A stretch of 40,386 nucleotides of DNA from an uncultured Elusimicrobia bacterium (GCA_903879915.1 CAIRNJ010000090.1:1-40386); one strand, 5' to 3'; numbered from the stretch's first letter, positions 29,068-38,241 are shown. A program made the numbers and translations. Notes: generated by a model from the sequence alone, not told the origin.

Positions 29068-32019
29068 CTATTCGCCGCCGGCCTGCCTGAGCTTCTGCTG
29101 CAGCTGCTCCACCGTCTGCCGCAGGGCCTCCTCGCTGGCGGCCAGCTCCTTGATGCGCTGCTCGTATTCGTCCCGCGCCACGGAGCCGGTCTTCCTGGCC
29201 CGCTCCTCCTCCAGCACGGACCGCAGCCGCTCTATGTTCCTGCCCGCCTCTTCGGCCAGGGCGCGGTATTTTTCCGCCGCTATTTCGTTGGCGCTGGCCT
29301 CGTCGCGGAAAGCCGAGATCTCGGAGAGCAGCGTTTTTTCTTTTTGCGCGAAGTCCTGCGCCTGCCGTTCCTTCGCGGCGCGCAGCTCGCGCCGCTCCGC
29401 CTCCAGGCCCTTGGCCGCGGCGGCCTTGAACTCGGCCTCCCCGCGGTCGCGGCGCACCAGCTCGGCGCGGAGCAGCTCCCCGTCGCGCTTCAGGGCTTCC
29501 AGCTGCTTGTCGCGGGCGGCTCGCTGCTCTTCCGCGGCGCGCAGTTTCAGCAGCGTATCCTCGTATTTTTTCTCCCGCGTTTTCACCTCGTCCTCGAACG
29601 CGGCCTTGAAATCCTCGTATTCGGCGCGCAGGGTCCTGTATTCCTTCTCGCGGGCGGCCAGCCTGGCCGCCAGCTGGGCGCCTGAATCCTCGGCGCTCTT
29701 CCTCTCCTGGGCCAGCTCCATCTGCAGGGAGGAAAGCTGCTGCTGGCGGTCCTCGGCGGTTTTCTTGATGCTCTCGAAGCGGCCCAGGGCGTCGGAAAGC
29801 CTTTCCCTGAAACCTTCCAGGGTTTTCCGGTACGTCTCCTCCTGCGCCTGGCGCACCTGCGCCGCGGTCTCCAGCTCGTGGTTCTTGCGCTCCACGATCT
29901 CGGAATAGCGCGCCACCTCGCGGCGCACGGCGGCCTCCGCCTTTACCGCGGCCGCCGCTTCCTCGTCCGAGACGCGGACGGTAAGCGCGGCTATCTTATC
30001 CTCCAGCACGCGCCTTTCGGAGCTGAATGCCGCGCCCAGCGTTTCTTTTTCCGCGGCCGCCTTCACCAGCGCTTCCCTGGCGCGCATGACCTCGGCGTCC
30101 CTGACGGCCAATTCGGCGTCCATGGCCTTTTCCTTCTCGGTGTAAAGCCGTTCCAGGCGCTGGCGCTCCAGCAGCAGCAGCTCCTCTTTTTCCAGCCGCG
30201 ACGCCTCGAAGGCGCGCGAAAGCTCGGCGATCTTGTCGTCGCGCAGCTTGAGCGTTTCCGCGCTGCGCTGGGCGTTCTCCTCTATGGCGGCGGCGCCCCG
30301 GGCCTTTTCCTCGGCCAGCGCCAGTTTCAGCTCCTCGCCTGATCTCTGCAGCGCCATTTTAAGCATGCCAAGGGCCGCCTCCTTGCGCTCCAGGGCGGCG
30401 GCGGCGGCCGAAGTTCTTTCCTCCAGTATCTCGGAGAACTTCTCCTGCTCGGCGGCCTGCTCCTGGCGCGCCTCGGCGGCGGCGGCGGCGGCGCGGGCCT
30501 CATACTCCGCTTTGAGCTTCAGCTTGAAAGCGTCGAATTCCGCGCGGTGCCGTTCCGCGGCGGCCTCAAGGTCTCTGCGCAGCCCCGCGGCCTGGTCGCG
30601 GCCGGCGGCGCGGTCCTTGGCCAGTTCCTCCTGCTCCCGGCGAAGATGCACGATCTCTTCCGTCTTCAGGCGCAGGCTGTCCTCGTAGCCGCGCGCGGCG
30701 GCGTCCAGCTCGGCGCGCAGGTCCCGCGTGTGCTTCTCGGTCTCCACTTTCAGGCGCACTTCGTACTCCGACTGCAGCTGCCGTTCCCTGAAAGTGAATT
30801 CCTCCTGCTTGGCGCTGTACTGCGCCTGCGCCTGCCCCAGCTTCTGCGCCAGGGCCTCCCGTTCCGCCTGCGTTACGCGCACGGTCTCCTCGAAAGTCTT
30901 CAGGTTGCGCTGCAGGTACTCTATCTCCTCCTGGCGCTTGGCTGTGTCTTCCTTATAGCCGCGCTCTATCTCCTGCAGCTTTTCCGCCAGGCGGTTGCGC
31001 TCGTGCTCCACCGCTATTTTCAGGCGGCGCGGGATCTCGGCCTCCATCTCGCGGTACCGGTTCCGTTCGGCCTCCACCGCCAGCTCCATTTTAGTTATGC
31101 GGCCCTCGTACGCGGCCTGCTGGTTCTTCTTTTCCTCTTCCAGCGCGCCTATCACGCCTTCGAGGCTGCGCATCGCGTCCTTGTAGCGCGAAAGGTCCTC
31201 GTCCCGGCGCTTCACGGCCTCGGGCAGCTCGCTGAGCTGATGTTCGAGCAGCGAGACCTGCGCTTTGAAATTGTCTATTTCCTGGTTCTTCTCCAGTATC
31301 TTCTTGTCTATCTCCAGCTCTTTGCGCCGCAGGGCGCGCTCGCGGTCCTCGGTATCCTTCACCCAGCTGTCCTTCGCCCACTTGAGCATGACCTCCTGCT
31401 TCTTAAGCTCCTCGGCGGAACTCTGCTCCCTTTTTCCCAGCTCCTCCACCCGGTTCTGGTAGCTGCGGTCCAGCGAACTTTTTATGGCCGCCGCCTCGTC
31501 CGCGTACTTCTTCTTCTCCTCCTCCAGCCGGGCGCCGTAAACGCGCTCGAATTCCTGCTGCTTGGCCAGCTGCTCCTGGCGCAGCTGCCACAGTTCCCCT
31601 TCCACCTGCGCCCAGCGCCCGCGCAGCTCCTCGGACTTCTGCTGGTAGTCCTCGTACAGCCGGGCCTCCTTGAGCTTGAGCTGGTCCTCGTTCTTGGAAA
31701 TTTTCTCCTCCAGCTCCTTTTCGCGCTCGTTGAGGCGCTCGAGCCTGGCGCGGAACTGGTTCTCCACCGAGTCCTGCCTGGACTTCAGCTCCTCCTCGTG
31801 GGCGCGCGTAGTACGCTCGATGTCGGAGGTCTTCGCCTTCAGCTGGTTCTCCAGGAAAGCCACCTGGCTGCTCTTTTCCTGCAGGTTCTGGCGCGTCTTC
31901 AGGTCGTCCTCGTGCAGGGCGCGTATCTTGTCCAGCGCCCAGCGCAGGGCCAGGCGGGCCGTCTCCACGTCGTTTATCGTGGTCTCGTTAAGGGAGGATT
32001 CGTCAAATTTTTCGTTCAT
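29068..32019 (-). CDS. Very long coiled-coil protein, unknown function
   Basis: This 983-residue protein is made almost wholly of Glu, Arg, Lys, Ala, Leu and Gln in heptad-like runs from about residue 40 to the end (for example LEEKISKNEDQLKLKEARL and REKKYEDTLLKLRAAEEQ). There is no membrane segment, no Walker motif and no globular head, which argues against SMC or RecN. A short N-terminal part (about 15-40, NDVETARLALRWALDKIRAL) is the only distinct segment. It should form a rod roughly 130 nm long if continuous, like cytoskeletal or scaffold proteins. GGAG lies 7 nt before the start. It lies between pilins and nrdJ; its role is unknown. Confidence 0.75.
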   Translation of the reverse strand: MNEKFDESSLNETTINDVETARLALRWALDKIRALHEDDLKTRQNLQEKSSQVAFLENQLKAKTSDIERTTRAHEEELKSRQDSVENQFRARLERLNEREKELEEKISKNEDQLKLKEARLYEDYQQKSEELRGRWAQVEGELWQLRQEQLAKQQEFERVYGARLEEEKKKYADEAAAIKSSLDRSYQNRVEELGKREQSSAEELKKQEVMLKWAKDSWVKDTEDRERALRRKELEIDKKILEKNQEIDNFKAQVSLLEHQLSELPEAVKRRDEDLSRYKDAMRSLEGVIGALEEEKKNQQAAYEGRITKMELAVEAERNRYREMEAEIPRRLKIAVEHERNRLAEKLQEIERGYKEDTAKRQEEIEYLQRNLKTFEETVRVTQAEREALAQKLGQAQAQYSAKQEEFTFRERQLQSEYEVRLKVETEKHTRDLRAELDAAARGYEDSLRLKTEEIVHLRREQEELAKDRAAGRDQAAGLRRDLEAAAERHRAEFDAFKLKLKAEYEARAAAAAAEARQEQAAEQEKFSEILEERTSAAAAALERKEAALGMLKMALQRSGEELKLALAEEKARGAAAIEENAQRSAETLKLRDDKIAELSRAFEASRLEKEELLLLERQRLERLYTEKEKAMDAELAVRDAEVMRAREALVKAAAEKETLGAAFSSERRVLEDKIAALTVRVSDEEAAAAVKAEAAVRREVARYSEIVERKNHELETAAQVRQAQEETYRKTLEGFRERLSDALGRFESIKKTAEDRQQQLSSLQMELAQERKSAEDSGAQLAARLAAREKEYRTLRAEYEDFKAAFEDEVKTREKKYEDTLLKLRAAEEQRAARDKQLEALKRDGELLRAELVRRDRGEAEFKAAAAKGLEAERRELRAAKERQAQDFAQKEKTLLSEISAFRDEASANEIAAEKYRALAEEAGRNIERLRSVLEEERARKTGSVARDEYEQRIKELAASEEALRQTVEQLQQKLRQAGGE

Positions 32020-32297
32020 AGTTAAACTCCGTCCAATACATTGTGCAATTTGAGGCCGCCGCCTTTCAACAGATACGCGGTTGTCCGCATTGTAATTATA
32101 GGTGCCGGGCGGTCAATTAAAGGTTACATTTACATTAAATAATTGTTCCGCGGACCGCTGCGTAAACGGATATCGGCGTAAAAGTTGACAATAAAACTTA
32201 TGATTGATAGATTAACAGTAGGCCGCAGCTGACGCGCATAGATTTACCGCCGGTCCAAAGACCGCGGCAACGATAGAACGGGGGCGGCAACCTACAA
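32020..32297. other. Divergent intergenic region before nrdJ
   Basis: It holds the coiled-coil gene's upstream region and the nrdJ promoter. TTGACA (32185-32190) and TAGATT (32208-32213) are 17 bp apart and would give a leader of about 78 nt. That leader has a short hairpin (CGGTC-CAAA-GACCG) and GCGGCAAC twice. I see no recognisable cobalamin riboswitch box. Confidence 0.45.
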
Positions 32298-34808
32298 ATG
32301 AAACCCATGGCCCTTGAAAAGAAAAAGATCATCGTCGGAGAAAATCAGGCGAAAGTAATAAAGGACAAGTACCTCCGGGACGACAATACCGTGGAGGACC
32401 TTTTCACGAGGGTGTCCCATAACATCGCCCTTTCGGAAATACTGCTGCATCCCCGGGCGGAAGAGTGGGGCGTGTTCGAGGGGATAAGCTTCAGGAAGCA
32501 CGAAACCGGCGCCGGGGAAAGCTGCTCCCGCGCTATCCTGTTCCATGAGGGGCTGGCCGACTCGACGGCGCGCGAGGCCAACTTCCTGAAACTGGTGGCC
32601 AACCTGGAAAAGGTCTACAAGGGCGCGGAAGAGGCGCGCGGGGCGGCCGACCGCGCGCAGACCGGCTTTTACAACATGATGGCGGATTTCGATTTCCTGC
32701 CCAATTCGCCGACCCTGATGAACGCGGGCCGCGAGCTGCAGCAGCTTTCAGCCTGCTACGTGCTGCCCGTCCCCGATTCCATGGAGGGCATAGCCCAGGC
32801 CCTGACGGCGCAGAGCCTGATACAGAAATCCGGCGGCGGCACCGGCTTCTCGTTCTGCCGGGTGCGCCCCAAAGGCGACACGGTTAAGAAAACCCACGGC
32901 GTGGCCTCCGGCGCCATCTCGTTCATGAAGCTGTTCGACAAGCTTACCGACGTGGTGAAGCAGGGCGGCACGCGGCGCGGCGCCAACATGGGCATCCTGC
33001 CCTACTGGCACCCGGAGATCAGGGAGTTCATAACGATAAAATCGCAGCCGGGCGTGCTGGAGAACTTCAATATTTCGATAGCCCTGGACGACAAGTTCAT
33101 GAAGGCCGTGGAGACCGGCGCGTCCTACGACCTGGTGAACCCCCGCACCGGCGCGGCGGCCGGCACGGCGAAGGCCAGGGAAGTGTTCAATTCCATGGTG
33201 GAATCCGCCTGGGCCACCGGCGACCCCGGCATCGTCTTCCTGGACCACATCAACCAGACCAATTCCAACCCCACCCCGGCGCTGGGCGAGATAGAGAGCA
33301 CGAACCCCTGCGGCGAGCAGCCGCTGCTGCCGTGGGAATCCTGCAACCTGGGCTCCATAAACCTGGCTAACTTCGTGACCGGCGAACTGACCAAAGGGAA
33401 ACTGGACTGGGACCGCCTGGCGGAAACGGTGCGCAAGGCCGTCCGCTTCCTCGACGACGTCATAGAGATAAATAATTACCCGCTGCTCGAGATAGAGAAG
33501 ATAGCTAAGGGCAACCGCAAGATAGGCCTGGGCATCATGGGCTGGGCGGAGACGGCCGTGAAACTGGGCCTGCCCTACGACAGCCCCGCGGGGCTGGCGA
33601 AGGCCGAAGAAGTGATGGGCTTCATAAACGACAAGGCACTAGCGGCCTCCGAGGAACTGGCGAAAGAACGCGGCGCTTTCCCCAACTGGAAGGATTCCAT
33701 CTACGACGCCGGCGGCAGGCACTTCAGGGGTACGGCGGCCAGGCCCCGCAACGCCGCGCGCACCACGATAGCCCCGACGGGCACCATAGCCATAGCGGCG
33801 GGGCTGCAGGGCTCCGGCATCGAGCCGTTCTTCGCCATCGCCTACACGCGCTACAACGCCAGGGCGCTGGACGCCATAAAGAACAACCACGACCCCGAAG
33901 CCAGGGACACTTTCTTCGAGGTGAACGCGCTGTTCAAGCAGCTGGCCGCCGAGCACGACTATTTCGGGCTGGACGAGGCGACGCTGTGGAAGAAGATCGA
34001 ACACAACCATAAGGCGGTGCGCGGCATCCCCGAGATCCCCAAACGGATACAGGACCTTTTCCCCACCGCCCACGACGTGTCCATAGAGAACCACATAAGG
34101 ATACAGGCGGCCTTCCAGAAGCACATCGACAACGCGGTCTCCAAGACCATCAACATGCCGGCCTCGGCCAGGACGGAGGATGTGAAGAACTGCTACGTCC
34201 TGGCGCATAAGCTGGGGTGCAAGGGCATGACCGTCTACCGCGACGGCTGCAAGGCGCAGCAGGTGCTGAACATCACGCCGGGCACCCAGCCCCAGGCCAG
34301 GACCAAGAAAAAAAAGACCGCGTACCAGTCCTTCGGCGTGTCGTCGGAGTATTTCCAGCTGAAGACCGGCTACGGCCCGCTGCACGTGCACGTGAACTAC
34401 AACGAGCACGGCCCTTACCAGGTGTTCACCAACATGCCGCCGCTGGGCACGGAGATCAGCGGGCTGACCTCGCTGATAGGCATACTGCTTTCCAAGTACC
34501 TCGAGGAAGGCGGCGACCCGGTCAAGATCATCAAGCATCTCAACTCCGTGAAAGGCGACAGGCCCGTGGGCCTGGGCGACAACAGGATAAACTCGGTGGC
34601 GCACGGCATAGCCGTGGCGCTCCGGAGCCACCTGAAGCGCACCGGCATCATAAACACGGACCAGGAGATAAACGGGCCGGAGAAGCTGGAGCTGTGGGAA
34701 GCCTCGCGCACCCAGTACTGCCCCAAGTGCTACTCCTCCAACGTCAGCTACGAGTCCGGCTGCTCGGGCCCCAACTGCCACGACTGCGGCTACTCGGAGT
34801 GCTCGTAA
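32298..34808 (+). CDS. nrdJ: Adenosylcobalamin-dependent (class II) ribonucleotide reductase
   Basis: This 836-residue enzyme reduces ribonucleotides to deoxyribonucleotides using a cobalamin-generated thiyl radical. The active-site motif is Asn336-Pro-Cys338-Gly-Glu340, followed by LPWESCNLGSINL; the partner cysteines are near SACYV (about 153) and in NLG. Other marks are DFLPNSPTLMNAG, GGTGFSF, and TTIAPTGTIAIAAG. The C-terminal part (about 680-800) is the domain often seen fused to NrdJ, and it ends in a zinc-type Cys cluster (YCPKC...CHDCGYSEC) that probably includes the reducible C-terminal cysteines. The start may be 32298 or the ATG at 32307. It supplies dNTP precursors alongside Tmk, Cmk and dNK. 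Confidence 0.95.
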   Translation: MKPMALEKKKIIVGENQAKVIKDKYLRDDNTVEDLFTRVSHNIALSEILLHPRAEEWGVFEGISFRKHETGAGESCSRAILFHEGLADSTAREANFLKLVANLEKVYKGAEEARGAADRAQTGFYNMMADFDFLPNSPTLMNAGRELQQLSACYVLPVPDSMEGIAQALTAQSLIQKSGGGTGFSFCRVRPKGDTVKKTHGVASGAISFMKLFDKLTDVVKQGGTRRGANMGILPYWHPEIREFITIKSQPGVLENFNISIALDDKFMKAVETGASYDLVNPRTGAAAGTAKAREVFNSMVESAWATGDPGIVFLDHINQTNSNPTPALGEIESTNPCGEQPLLPWESCNLGSINLANFVTGELTKGKLDWDRLAETVRKAVRFLDDVIEINNYPLLEIEKIAKGNRKIGLGIMGWAETAVKLGLPYDSPAGLAKAEEVMGFINDKALAASEELAKERGAFPNWKDSIYDAGGRHFRGTAARPRNAARTTIAPTGTIAIAAGLQGSGIEPFFAIAYTRYNARALDAIKNNHDPEARDTFFEVNALFKQLAAEHDYFGLDEATLWKKIEHNHKAVRGIPEIPKRIQDLFPTAHDVSIENHIRIQAAFQKHIDNAVSKTINMPASARTEDVKNCYVLAHKLGCKGMTVYRDGCKAQQVLNITPGTQPQARTKKKKTAYQSFGVSSEYFQLKTGYGPLHVHVNYNEHGPYQVFTNMPPLGTEISGLTSLIGILLSKYLEEGGDPVKIIKHLNSVKGDRPVGLGDNRINSVAHGIAVALRSHLKRTGIINTDQEINGPEKLELWEASRTQYCPKCYSSNVSYESGCSGPNCHDCGYSECS

Positions 34809-34837
34809 GAGCGGCCGGCCCGGACGGCAGCGAAGTT

Positions 34838-34867
34838 AAAAACCCCGCCGAACAAGGCGGGGTTTTT
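34838..34867 (+). terminator. Intrinsic terminator after nrdJ
   Basis: The stem AAAAACCCCGCC / GGCGGGGTTTTT with a 6-nt loop runs into a T-run. Confidence 0.88.
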
Positions 34868-34894
34868 ATTTTGCCCCAAAGGCGGGCGTATTTT

Positions 34895-34900
34895 TATAAA
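34895..34900 (+). promoter_or_regulatory. -10 box (TATAAA) of tmk
   Basis: TATAAA lies 8 nt before the tmk ATG, with ATGTATCC between and no Shine-Dalgarno sequence; a leaderless start is likely. Confidence 0.45.
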
Positions 34901-34908
34901 ATGTATCC

Positions 34909-35550
34909 ATGAAGAAAGGGCTTTTTATAGTGCTGGAAGGGCCGGACCGCTCCGGCAAATCCACCCAGGCCGCGCTGCTGAAAACCTGGCTGGAAGGCCT
35001 CGGCCGCGAAGTACTGGTCACCCGCGAACCCGGCGGCACCTACCTTTCAGAGAAAATACGCAGGATACTGCTCGATCCCAAAAGCCGGATAGAGCCGATG
35101 ACGGAACTTTTTCTTTACGAGACCTCGCGCATCAAGCACACCCTTGAGAAGATAATCCCCGCGCTGAAAGCCGGCAAGGTGCTGATCTCCGACCGCTACA
35201 CGCTGTCCACCACCGCCTACCAGGGCTACGGCCGCGGCCTGCCGCTGAAGACGGTGGAAACCCTCAACAGCATCGCCACGCTGGGGCTTAAGCCCCACCT
35301 GACCGTGGTCATGGATATCCCCGACAGCGTCTTCGCCCGGCGCGAACGCGAGGACGAGAAACTGCGCGGCGCCGACCGCATAGAGCGCGAGCCGGGCAGC
35401 TTCCGCCGGCGCGTGAACCGGGCCTACAAACTGCTGGCCCGCAGGCCCGGGATGACGCGCATAGACGCCGGGCGGCCGGTGGAGGAAATACAGGCCGAGA
35501 TACGGGCCCGCGTGGCCAGGATCTTAAAACGACAAAAAGGGGAACGGTGA
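34909..35550 (+). CDS. tmk: Thymidylate kinase
   Basis: This 213-residue enzyme phosphorylates dTMP to dTDP. P-loop EGPDRSGKST (10-19), TREPGGTYLSEKIR near 38-51, the DRY motif (ISDRYTLSTTAYQGYGRGL) near 97-115 and the Arg-rich lid REREDEKLRGADRIE near 145-159 are seen. It is first in a tmk-holB-metG set, an order found in many bacteria. Confidence 0.95.
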   Translation: MKKGLFIVLEGPDRSGKSTQAALLKTWLEGLGREVLVTREPGGTYLSEKIRRILLDPKSRIEPMTELFLYETSRIKHTLEKIIPALKAGKVLISDRYTLSTTAYQGYGRGLPLKTVETLNSIATLGLKPHLTVVMDIPDSVFARREREDEKLRGADRIEREPGSFRRRVNRAYKLLARRPGMTRIDAGRPVEEIQAEIRARVARILKRQKGER

Positions 35551-35597
35551 CCGGCGGCCCGGCGTATTGCCGCCCGCGCCTTACCAACGGCTGAACT

Positions 35598-36707
35598 ATG
35601 GCATTCTCATCGATACTCGGCCAGGATAAGACCATAAAGCGCCTGCGCTCGCTGGTGGAGACCGGCCGCGTGCCGCCGGCCATGATCTTCCACGGCCCGC
35701 CGGGCGTCGGCAAATTCCCCGCGGCCCTGGAGTTCGCCGCGGCGCTCAACTGCACGCGCGTTGCTTTCACGGAGGCCGCGCCGGCCGCGGCCGAAGAGCC
35801 CGCCGACGGGCTTTTCTTCGCAGAGCCTGAGCCCGCCCCGGCCCCCGCGCCCGCCGCCGCGGCGCGGCCGCCGGAAAGCCCGGCCCCCGCGCCGGCCGGC
35901 GATTCCTGCGGGCTCTGCCGCTCCTGCCTGCAGGCGAAAAGCGGCGCGCATCCCGACATCCGCGTGGTGGACACCCTCTTCCAGGCCGCCCTGCTCGACG
36001 AGGACGAAAGCGCCAATTTAAAAGTGGACACGGTCAGGGAACTCACCCGCTGGGCGCAGCAGAAGCCGATGCTTTCGGATTGGAAGATCTTCGTTATCCG
36101 CGACGCGGAAGCGCTGGTGCCGCAGGCCCAGAACGCGCTGCTCAAAACCCTGGAAGCCCCTCCGCCGAACACCGTGATCGTGCTGACCACGTCGAAAAAG
36201 AACTCGCTGCTGGCCACCATCCTTTCGCGCAGCTTCCCGGTGGAGTTCGCCCCGCTGCCGCGCGCAGTTGTGGCCGAGTTGCTCAGCGCCCGCGGCACCG
36301 ACCCGGCCGAAGCCCGGAAGCTCGCGGCGCTGTCGCGCGGCTCGATGGAAAAAGCGGCCGAGGCCGGCGGGCTGATGCTGCGCCTGGCCAAGCTGCGGCC
36401 CGGCGATCCCGCCAGGGCCTTCAAGTTCGCGGCTGGCCTGCCCAGGGACAGCCACCTGGCGCGCGAGGAAGTTAAGACTTTGCTGGAGCTCGCGCTGGGG
36501 CGCATCAGGGCCGCCTGGCGCGCGGCCGACGGGCCGGCCAAGAATAAATTCACCGCGCTGCTGCGCCGCACGCTGGAGCTGCGCCGCATGGCCGACCGCA
36601 ACGTTTCCTATTACCAGCTCCTCGAGGTGACCCTGCTGGAAAGCGAAAGAGCGGGGCTAAGGCTGGAAGACCTGCTGGACACCGCCGCCGCGGAAGCGAA
36701 CGGATGA
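35598..36707 (+). CDS. holB: DNA polymerase III delta-prime subunit
   Basis: This 369-residue clamp-loader subunit has the AAA+ fold with a P-loop GPPGVGKF (34-41) in which the usual Ser/Thr after Lys is Phe, so it probably does not hydrolyse ATP, as is known for delta-prime. NALLKTLEAPPPNTVIVLTT near 176-195 is the characteristic sensor 1 region (LLKxLEEP). The zinc module keeps Cys near 53 and CGLCRSC near 104-110, but a low-complexity Ala/Pro/Glu insert of about 45 residues separates them. It overlaps metG by 4 bp. Confidence 0.88.
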   Translation: MAFSSILGQDKTIKRLRSLVETGRVPPAMIFHGPPGVGKFPAALEFAAALNCTRVAFTEAAPAAAEEPADGLFFAEPEPAPAPAPAAAARPPESPAPAPAGDSCGLCRSCLQAKSGAHPDIRVVDTLFQAALLDEDESANLKVDTVRELTRWAQQKPMLSDWKIFVIRDAEALVPQAQNALLKTLEAPPPNTVIVLTTSKKNSLLATILSRSFPVEFAPLPRAVVAELLSARGTDPAEARKLAALSRGSMEKAAEAGGLMLRLAKLRPGDPARAFKFAAGLPRDSHLAREEVKTLLELALGRIRAAWRAADGPAKNKFTALLRRTLELRRMADRNVSYYQLLEVTLLESERAGLRLEDLLDTAAAEANG

Positions 36708-38179
36708 AGACGAAGACATATTACATCACCACCCCGCTCTATTACGCCGCCGACAAGCCCCATCTCGGGCACGCCTACACCACGCTGGCCGCCGACGTGC
36801 TGGCGCGCCACCTGCGCGCGCGGGACATCCCGGTGCAGTTCCTGACCGGCACCTGCGAGCACGGCGCCGACGTCGAAAGAGCGGCCCGCGAAAAGAACGT
36901 GGCGCCTAAGGTCTGGTGCGACAGGACCGCCGCCGATTTCCGGGCGCTGTGGAAGACCCTGAACATAAAGTACGACCAGTTCCTGCGCACCGCCGACCCC
37001 GCGCACGAGGCCGGCGTGCAGGCCGTGTTCGAGCAGCTCCTGGCCAGCGGCGACATTTACTCCGGCGCCCGCGAAGACCTTTACTGTCCCGCCTGCGGGA
37101 CTTTTTACGACGAGAGCGAGCTGAAGGACGGCAGGTGCTCCGAGCACGCGCGCCCGGCGCAGCGCCTCAGCGGGGAAAGTTATTTCTTCAGGCTCTCGAA
37201 ATACGGCGGCGCGCTGCTGGAACATTACCGGGAACACCCGGATTTCCTCTCCCCCCGCTGGCGCGCGCAGGAGCTGGTCAGTTCCGCAAAAGCGGGCCTC
37301 AGGGACGTTCAGGTCTCCCGCTCCAAAGCGGCCTGGGGCGTGCGCGTCCGGTCGAACCCGGAGCACACCGTGCACGCCTGGTTCGGCGCGCTGCTCGGCT
37401 ACGCCGCCGGGGCCGGCTACCACCCGGAAAAGCCCGCCCACGATTTCAACTCGCTGTGGCCCGCCGACGTGCACCTGGCGGGCAGGGAGAGCTTCCGGCT
37501 GCACGGCGTAGTCTGGCCCGCCATGCTGATGGCCCTCGGCCTGAAGCTGCCTCACAAGGTTTACGCGCACGGCTGGTGGACCATCAACGGCGCCAGGATG
37601 GCGAAGGCGCGCGGCAACTACATAAAGGCAGAGGACCTGGTGAAGGACTACGGCGTGGACGCGCTGCGCTATTTCGTTTTCAGGGAAGTCGCGTTCGGGC
37701 AGGACGGGAATTTTTCCCCGGAAGCGTTCCACCGCCGCTATAACGCCGACCTGGCCAACGGCCTGGGGAACCTCTTCTCGCGCGTGATGAACATGGCGGC
37801 CAAATACCTCGACCACCGCCTGCCGGAAAAGCCCGCGGACTGCGAAACGTTCGGACAGCTTTCTTCCTGGACCCCGGCCATCCACCACAGCATGGAAACC
37901 CTGCAGTTCAGGGAGGCGCTGGAAAAGATCTGGCAGGGGATAGGCACGCTCAGCCGCCTGCTGGACGAGAAAAAGCCCTGGGTGATGGCGAGGACGGACC
38001 CGGCGGCGCTGCGGACCTTCCTGCACGAGCTGGTCTGGTGCCTGCGCCTGATAGCCGCCTGGCTGGACCCCTTCATGCCGGATACTGCCAGCCGCATGCA
38101 CCTGCAGCTGGGCGTGGGCAAGCTTTCCGCCGACGGCGCCGAGCCGCAGAGCGTGCCGCCGCTGTTCCCCCTTAAATAA
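36704..38179 (+). CDS. metG: Methionyl-tRNA synthetase, with altered catalytic motifs
   Basis: This 491-residue class I synthetase has the HIGH motif as HLGH (20-23), a zinc knuckle (YCPACGTFYDESELKDGRCSEH, about 126-147), the WPADVHLAGRE and VVWPAMLMALGL motifs, a FGQDGNFS motif near 332, and an anticodon-binding helical domain to the end. Three usually invariant sites differ: TGTDEHG reads TGTCEHG (Cys51), VWFDAL reads AWFGAL, and KMSKS reads RMAKA (298-302) before RGN. The C-terminal tRNA-binding domain of longer MetRS is absent, as in many bacteria. Position after tmk-holB is the normal metG locus, so it may still be the cellular MetRS. Confidence 0.9.
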   Translation: MKTKTYYITTPLYYAADKPHLGHAYTTLAADVLARHLRARDIPVQFLTGTCEHGADVERAAREKNVAPKVWCDRTAADFRALWKTLNIKYDQFLRTADPAHEAGVQAVFEQLLASGDIYSGAREDLYCPACGTFYDESELKDGRCSEHARPAQRLSGESYFFRLSKYGGALLEHYREHPDFLSPRWRAQELVSSAKAGLRDVQVSRSKAAWGVRVRSNPEHTVHAWFGALLGYAAGAGYHPEKPAHDFNSLWPADVHLAGRESFRLHGVVWPAMLMALGLKLPHKVYAHGWWTINGARMAKARGNYIKAEDLVKDYGVDALRYFVFREVAFGQDGNFSPEAFHRRYNADLANGLGNLFSRVMNMAAKYLDHRLPEKPADCETFGQLSSWTPAIHHSMETLQFREALEKIWQGIGTLSRLLDEKKPWVMARTDPAALRTFLHELVWCLRLIAAWLDPFMPDTASRMHLQLGVGKLSADGAEPQSVPPLFPLK

Positions 38180-38196
38180 CAGTTCCGGAAATAAAA

Positions 38197-38228
38197 AAGC
38201 CCGGGCCGAAGGCGCCCGGGCTTCTTTT
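38197..38228. terminator. Terminator between metG and pssA
   Basis: Perfect arms AAGCCCGGGC / GCCCGGGCTT with a 7-nt loop and flanking A- and T-runs; it can act on both converging genes. Confidence 0.85.
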
Positions 38229-38241
38229 GTCAGCGAGAATT

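Noticed and set aside
30547-32025. 492-codon frame antisense to the coiled-coil gene
   Set aside because: It is a mirror of the GC-rich repetitive coiled-coil sequence, low in complexity (Leu/Gln/His/Val-rich), with no start signals.
32208-32297. Cobalamin riboswitch before nrdJ
   Set aside because: A B12-dependent enzyme made this worth checking, but no B12-box-like sequence or long structured leader is present; only a short hairpin is seen.
36611-38101. Long frame antisense to metG
   Set aside because: A shadow frame typical of GC-rich DNA; the plus strand encodes a clear synthetase.
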